Origin: Jimgerdemannia flammicorona
Taxonomy: Eukaryota; Mucoromycota; Endogonomycetes; Endogonales; Endogonaceae
Length of the DNA stretch: 10,359 bases
Reading direction: 5' to 3'
Assembly: GCA_003990745.1 (NCBI GenBank)
Contig: RBNI01007395.1
Location: 1-10,359 of the forward strand
Position numbers and translations under genes: made by a program. Position 1 is the first letter of the stretch. Every line of letters starts with the position of its first letter. Below are positions 8,800 to 10,359 of the stretch, one piece after another. The notes beneath the pieces were generated by a model that did no database searches, had not been told where the DNA came from, and saw only the letters and a list, made by a program, of their open reading frames with translations.

Positions 8800-8992
8800 G
8801 ACGGATGTATTGAACGAAATGTGCTTTCGGGTCAAGAAGGCCAGTTGCTTCATATCCACGCTGTCGTTATATGACATCATTTTACACCTCGAAATAGCCA
8901 CACCAACACGTGGCTCCATTCCATTGTGTGGCTTGGCCGGACTGCTGACCTGACATCCCCCCCATTCCTTCGCTCCTCGCTCAATACACACA
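8800..8992. promoter_or_regulatory. Divergent promoter region of PPX1 and the 8993 gene
   Basis: Only 193 bases separate the two start codons, so the promoters must overlap or share elements. It includes CACGTGG (8907-8913) and a pyrimidine-rich stretch (about 8950-8981) just before the plus-strand ATG. If PPX1 used an upstream ATG the region would shrink to about 110-140 bases. Confidence 0.55.
8907..8912. promoter_or_regulatory. E-box CACGTG(G)
   Basis: The hexamer followed by G fits the high-affinity Pho4 core (CACGTG followed by G or T) known from yeast phosphate-responsive genes. It lies 108 bases upstream of the PPX1 start. Control by phosphate is inference. Confidence 0.4.
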
Positions 8993-9706
8993 ATGTCCAC
9001 AGACTCCACCCGCCCCTCAAGCTTCCCCTTTGCAAAACGACGACGTGATTCAATACCCCCGTCCTTCACCATGGGCGTCAACGGTCCAGCTATGCTTCTC
9101 ACGTCCACAGCCGTCGCACTTGCAGCTTCCTCATCCACTCCAACCTCGACCGCAAAGACAAAACCTCGCTGGCAGGACCGAGTCTTCGGCCGATCAACCA
9201 CATCAACGCCTAAACCTCCCAAACCACCGAAAAAACTAAAGGCCGCACCACCTACACTACTCGCACTACCCGCACTACCCACACCACCCCCACGCCCATC
9301 CCCACAGCGCAAACCACTCGTCCTCCGCCGCCCAGTCGCAGCGCCCTCTGCCATCGTGGAACCGCAATTCCCACCAACGCCTACGCCCACGCCAAGCCTA
9401 ACCCTACTTCCGCTTTCGCTCCACGTCCCGATCCACCTGAGCATGAATTTGAACCTGCCGACGGGTGTCCCACTCGCGGGAGCCTTCGCCGGCTTGCACC
9501 CCACCCTGCGCGTCACGCTCATCGTGTGGACATACGTGCTGCTCACCATGTTGCTCGTTGCTACTATACTGTTCGTCGTGCAGATTGGAAGAATCGTTAA
9601 TGCGTTGGTGCTCGTGGTTAGGGGTGTCGATGATGGCGTTAGAGGGAGTGTCGGGGGTGTTGCTGGGATCATGCGGTGGGTTGGGAGAAAGGTTGGGCTT
9701 GTATGA
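8993..9706 (+). CDS. Proline-rich single-pass membrane protein, unknown function
   Basis: A single-exon frame of 237 aa. I do not recognise the family. Residues 1-65 are Ser/Thr-rich with a basic cluster KRRR (15-18). Residues about 70-140 are Pro-rich (PKPPKPPKK, then TPPPRPSPQR), resembling a disordered region with possible SH3-type ligands. Residues about 172-197 form a strong hydrophobic segment (TLIVWTYVLLTMLLVATILF), followed by an amphipathic tail GRIVNALVLVVRGVDDGVRG and a basic C-terminus. There is no obvious signal peptide, which suggests a C-terminally anchored protein with a cytosolic N-terminal part. C-ending codons through most of the frame support this strand over the long open frame on the other strand. 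The start at 8993 (ACACAATGTCC) has A at -3. It shares an upstream region with PPX1. Confidence 0.65.
   Translation: MSTDSTRPSSFPFAKRRRDSIPPSFTMGVNGPAMLLTSTAVALAASSSTPTSTAKTKPRWQDRVFGRSTTSTPKPPKPPKKLKAAPPTLLALPALPTPPPRPSPQRKPLVLRRPVAAPSAIVEPQFPPTPTPTPSLTLLPLSLHVPIHLSMNLNLPTGVPLAGAFAGLHPTLRVTLIVWTYVLLTMLLVATILFVVQIGRIVNALVLVVRGVDDGVRGSVGGVAGIMRWVGRKVGLV
9255..9290 (+). repeat. Four tandem 9-nt units inside the 8993 gene
   Basis: CACTACTCG, CACTACCCG, CACTACCCA and CACCACCCC follow one another without a gap. They encode the LLALPALPTPP part of the proline-rich region, so in-frame unit gain or loss would be tolerated. Confidence 0.7.
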
Positions 9707-10116
9707 GGTGGTGGGTGTTTGGATAAGGGAAGACAAGGGATATGGGACGGTTGTGCAAATAATGGAATAAGACACGTCCAATTATCATCAGGGGGCGTAC
9801 AGACGCTCATGTAAATATTTAGCTTGTATACCTAGTGTATTTTATTGCCTTCCTCTCTCTTAATAACATTCCATCCAATTCCACACAACTATGTATCCTT
9901 GACTCCCTTTACGCCTCGTCGCTGTGTTCATCATCAGACCGTTACCATTTCGGTAGCCCAGCGTTCTTTGACAGATTTGATTTCCCACTCCGGCGGGCGA
10001 GAAGTCCGCCGTCAGGCATAATCTTCAAAGCTGAGTTCCAGCGAGTAGATACACGATATATATACCTTTGTACAATAGACGAAAACGAAAACACGGAAAA
10101 CAAACAATATCCAACA
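9707..10116. other. Intergenic DNA without a supported gene
   Basis: This holds the 3' end of the 8993 gene and then mixed sequence. The open frame over it on the plus strand begins with GTG, has no coding-like codon choice and resembles no family. TATATATA near 10058 may be a TATA-like element for transcription to the right. Confidence 0.45.
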
Positions 10117-10323
10117 ATGTCCACCAAGGTCTGCCCTGGAATCGGAATCCCGAAATACCAACGTCGCCCTGGGCACGGGGTCATCCGCGAAGGGAAGGAG
10201 GGGTGGGGTGGTTTTGTACAGGAAAGTAATGTCGTTTATTTGTTCCTGGAGAGGGTGGTGACCTCGTTGCATTGTCCTTCACACAACCCATGTGGCCTTA
10301 AATTTTTATGCAGACTGACTTGA
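10117..10323 (+). CDS. Possible small ORF, 68 aa, doubtful
   Basis: ATG at 10117 lies in a good fungal context (CAACAATGTCC), about 55 bases after a TATATATA, and the A-rich stretch between them resembles a fungal leader. The frame starts MSTKVCPGIGIPKYQRR and runs to TGA at 10321. There is no recognisable domain or strong codon bias, and the window ends just after it, so it could be the first exon of a gene cut by the edge or a chance frame. Confidence 0.2.
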   Translation: MSTKVCPGIGIPKYQRRPGHGVIREGKEGWGGFVQESNVVYLFLERVVTSLHCPSHNPCGLKFLCRLT

Positions 10324-10338
10324 TCGTTGTGCATGTGA

Positions 10339-10359
10339 TTTTTTTTTTTTTTTTTTTTT
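10339..10359. repeat. T21 homopolymer at window end
   Basis: Twenty-one T residues form the right edge, mirroring the A20 at the left edge. This fits an assembly break at homopolymers. Confidence 0.9.

Noticed and set aside
8518..9810. A 430-codon open frame on the minus strand that overlaps PPX1 exon 1 and the 8993 gene.
   Set aside because: It reads through the PPX1 intron and is otherwise antisense to the 8993 gene, whose own strand has the C-ending codon bias. The translation is low-complexity Gly/Ser/Val with no domain. Only its PPX1 exon 1 part is real.
9835..10323. A 162-codon plus-strand open frame near the right edge.
   Set aside because: It starts with GTG, its first half has no coding character and no family match; only a short ATG-started part from 10117 is kept, with low confidence.

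Overview
The window looks like fungal nuclear DNA, most likely from a basidiomycete of the Agaricomycete type. The evidence is short GT-AG introns (mostly about 60-250 nt) inside compact genes, C-ending codon preference in the recognisable exons, and protein families and fusions typical of fungi. The assignment below fungus level is inference. The sequence begins with 20 A and ends with 21 T, so it may be a whole contig that breaks at homopolymers.

Left third (1-3058): no intact gene was recognised. Two stretches carry clear coding-like codon bias in frames that do not join up: a plus-strand remnant at about 79-695 and a minus-strand one at about 1400-1934. Around them are a degenerate minisatellite (967-1044), a small inverted repeat and about 1.1 kb of AT-richer DNA without a supported feature.

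Middle and right (3059-9706): four genes. (1) 3059-4470 minus, a four-exon aldo-keto reductase of 303 aa with a complete catalytic tetrad. (2) 5062-7308 plus, a five-exon gene for a 632-aa fusion of an N-terminal nucleotidyltransferase-like domain and a C-terminal GHMP kinase closely resembling plant glucuronokinase. (3) 7550-8799 minus, a two-exon DHH-family exopolyphosphatase of the yeast Ppx1 type, 390 aa. (4) 8993-9706 plus, a proline-rich protein of unknown function with one transmembrane segment near its C-terminus. The last 650 bases hold no convincing gene.

The genes alternate in strand. The reductase and the kinase diverge from a 591-bp region that contains two inverted repeats and an E-box. 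The kinase and the exopolyphosphatase converge on a 241-bp spacer with an A26 tract. The exopolyphosphatase and the membrane-protein gene diverge from a 193-bp region with a second E-box. An aldo-keto reductase beside a glucuronokinase suggests alternative fates for D-glucuronate (reduction or phosphorylation), but the substrates are inferred. I did not find a mobile element, CRISPR-like array, tRNA or rRNA. The most interesting points are the fusion kinase with an apparently degenerate nucleotidyltransferase half, the divergent reductase/kinase pair, and an in-frame upstream start in the exopolyphosphatase gene that would add a presequence-like extension.
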